From: Bacteroidales bacterium
GTDB lineage: Bacteria > Bacteroidota > Bacteroidia > Bacteroidales > UBA3824
Length of the DNA: 50,809 bases
Reading direction: 5' to 3'
Assembly: GCA_017544805.1 (NCBI GenBank)
Contig: JAFYDK010000014.1
Span: forward strand, 1 to 50,809
How positions within the stretch are numbered: position 1 is the first letter of the stretch; each line of letters starts with the position of its first letter. Made by a program: the position numbers and the translations under genes. The notes below the pieces were generated by a model. It saw only the letters and a program-made list of their open reading frames with translations, ran no database searches and was not told where the DNA came from. Below, in pieces: positions 49,928 to 50,809 of the stretch.

Positions 49928-50809
49928 TTACGGCTCCACCACTTCGATTTTAACGTCGTGTTTTGCTTTACGCTTACTCCAATTGATTCCAACGAGAATT
50001 ATCTGTCGCGAAATGCCTTGCAACGCCGACGGATAATTTTTGTTTTTGATTTGGTCTATTGCGCCTTGTGCTGATTTGTTGTGTTTGAGTTCAACCACAA
50101 TCGCCGGACGTGTTGAATTGTGAAGCGGAACGAAAACCATATCAGCAAAACCTTTTCCAGCGGGTTGTTCGCGGTAAATCTTGTAGTAACGTTTTGCGGC
50201 ATAATACGCAATAGTTATCGCACACGCCATCGAATTTTCGTCTTTGTATCTGATGATTGACGACGATTCAAAACGGTACTTGTCGAAAGCCTCTGAAATA
50301 TAATCCGCATCCATGGCTATTGTTCTGTTAATCAGCGTTAAAGAATCAGTCAGAGCAGCAGAAACCTCACCCCACCCGGCACGCCCGATTGAAAGACGGA
50401 ACTCTCCGGCAACTTCGGTATTCGGTATTCTAACAGTACAATCTTCGGGGTTGTAAGACAAATAGCCGAGATGTGCCAAAAGCGTTAAAACATCGTCTGA
50501 ATTGTCAATGTTTTTCATATCGTTGCGAAAACTTGTAACCTCTACCGTAACACTTTCACCGTTAAGCATTTTGATGATTTTTTGTTGCACATTATCGTGA
50601 TCGACTTCGATGTAATGTTCTATCGTTGTGTAGGCTGCGGATTTCGACCAATGACTATTATAGTTGCGTTTTTCTACAGCAAGCATTACCGAATTTGGAT
50701 TAAACATCGATTTTTCACTACCGAAAATATATCCGTCGTAAGCGTGTTCCATAAGGGGGAAATCCATTTGGAATTTTTCGCATATTTGTTTAACTTCATT
50801 TTCGGTAAA
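49928..50809 (-). CDS. AAA-ATPase-like/PD-(D/E)XK protein, C-terminal part (partial)
   Basis: The open frame runs off the right edge of the window; the internal ATG at 50767 is not the start, because upstream codons (FTENEVKQICEKFQM) match the homologue at 45.4-46.6 kb. The visible 293 residues hold the end of the AAA-ATPase-like domain (LMEHAYDGYIFGSEKSMFNP) and the C-terminal PD-(D/E)XK domain. The nuclease core reads GKGFADMVFVPLHNSTRPAIVVELK, with the catalytic Asp, Glu and Lys of D...ExK in place. This is the intact version of the deleted part of the other copy. Such proteins (AAA-ATPase-like plus PDDEXK_9) are abundant in Bacteroidales and of unproven function. Confidence 0.9.
   Translation of the reverse strand, partial: FTENEVKQICEKFQMDFPLMEHAYDGYIFGSEKSMFNPNSVMLAVEKRNYNSHWSKSAAYTTIEHYIEVDHDNVQQKIIKMLNGESVTVEVTSFRNDMKNIDNSDDVLTLLAHLGYLSYNPEDCTVRIPNTEVAGEFRLSIGRAGWGEVSAALTDSLTLINRTIAMDADYISEAFDKYRFESSSIIRYKDENSMACAITIAYYAAKRYYKIYREQPAGKGFADMVFVPLHNSTRPAIVVELKHNKSAQGAIDQIKNKNYPSALQGISRQIILVGINWSKRKAKHDVKIEVVEP

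Noticed and set aside
1..50809. tRNA, rRNA or riboswitch genes
   Set aside because: I looked in the intergenic gaps and saw no cloverleaf, rRNA segment or recognisable riboswitch core; a covariance-model search would be needed to exclude small RNAs.

Overview
The window looks like chromosomal DNA from an AT-rich member of the Bacteroidota, most likely an uncultured or gut-type Bacteroidales. Four things point there. Promoters match the Bacteroidota pattern (TTTG, 19-20 bases, TAnnTTTG). The gene content includes type IX secretion (T9SS) parts and a T9SS-type cargo tail. There are SpoIIE phosphatases with tetratricopeptide sensors and redox proteins of the DUF4369/DUF5106 kind. The conserved order coaX, outer-membrane protein, TPR protein, lptC is also present. 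I saw no rRNA, tRNA, CRISPR array or complete insertion sequence, and no gene-free stretch longer than 300 bases.

Layout. 1-6.6 kb: a surface-glycan cluster on the + strand (end of a DUF5672 protein, three GT2 glycosyltransferases, UDP-galactopyranose mutase, a DUF4422 protein). It is interrupted by a DUF4143 ATPase that sits between a wrecked and an intact copy of the same glycosyltransferase start. 6.6-7.9 kb: a DUF5103 T9SS plug-type protein, then a strong convergent terminator. 7.9-19.8 kb (all - strand): a DJ-1-like protein, two thioredoxin-fold envelope proteins, a 926-residue PorE-like OmpA protein, an OprO/P-like porin, a thioredoxin lipoprotein, a DsbD-alpha-like protein and an EF-hand membrane protein.

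19.9-26.9 kb: three consecutive SpoIIE/PP2C phosphatases with the same architecture (signal peptide, TPR sensor, one membrane helix, coiled coil, phosphatase), facing a lone receiver-domain protein across a shared terminator. 27.4-32.1 kb: coaX, an outer-membrane protein, a TPR protein, lptC and a small two-helix protein. 32.1-40.0 kb (- strand): RNase G/E, a 29-residue COX24-type basic protein, HU, LolA, FtsK and UvrB. 40.1-45.4 kb (+ strand): an FHA protein, a thioredoxin-fold protein that has lost its CxxC, TrkH and an unknown lipoprotein.

45.4-50.8 kb: an accessory region. Two same-orientation copies of an AAA-ATPase/PD-(D/E)XK gene, one decayed and one running off the window, flank a BspA-like leucine-rich-repeat T9SS cargo gene and an Rpn-family PD-(D/E)XK gene. 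The cargo gene's start is cut off from its natural ATG by a stop codon lying inside a (TA)6/(GA)5/G5 simple repeat, which makes it a phase-variation candidate.

How the parts may work together. Much of the window serves the cell envelope: glycan assembly, T9SS export, lipoprotein and LPS transport, periplasmic thiol chemistry and envelope-facing phosphatase sensors. The most unusual items are the triple phosphatase array, the simple-repeat switch before the BspA gene, the decayed and intact ATPase pair, and the glycosyltransferase remnant beside the DUF4143 ATPase. All family calls come from reading motifs; no database search was run.
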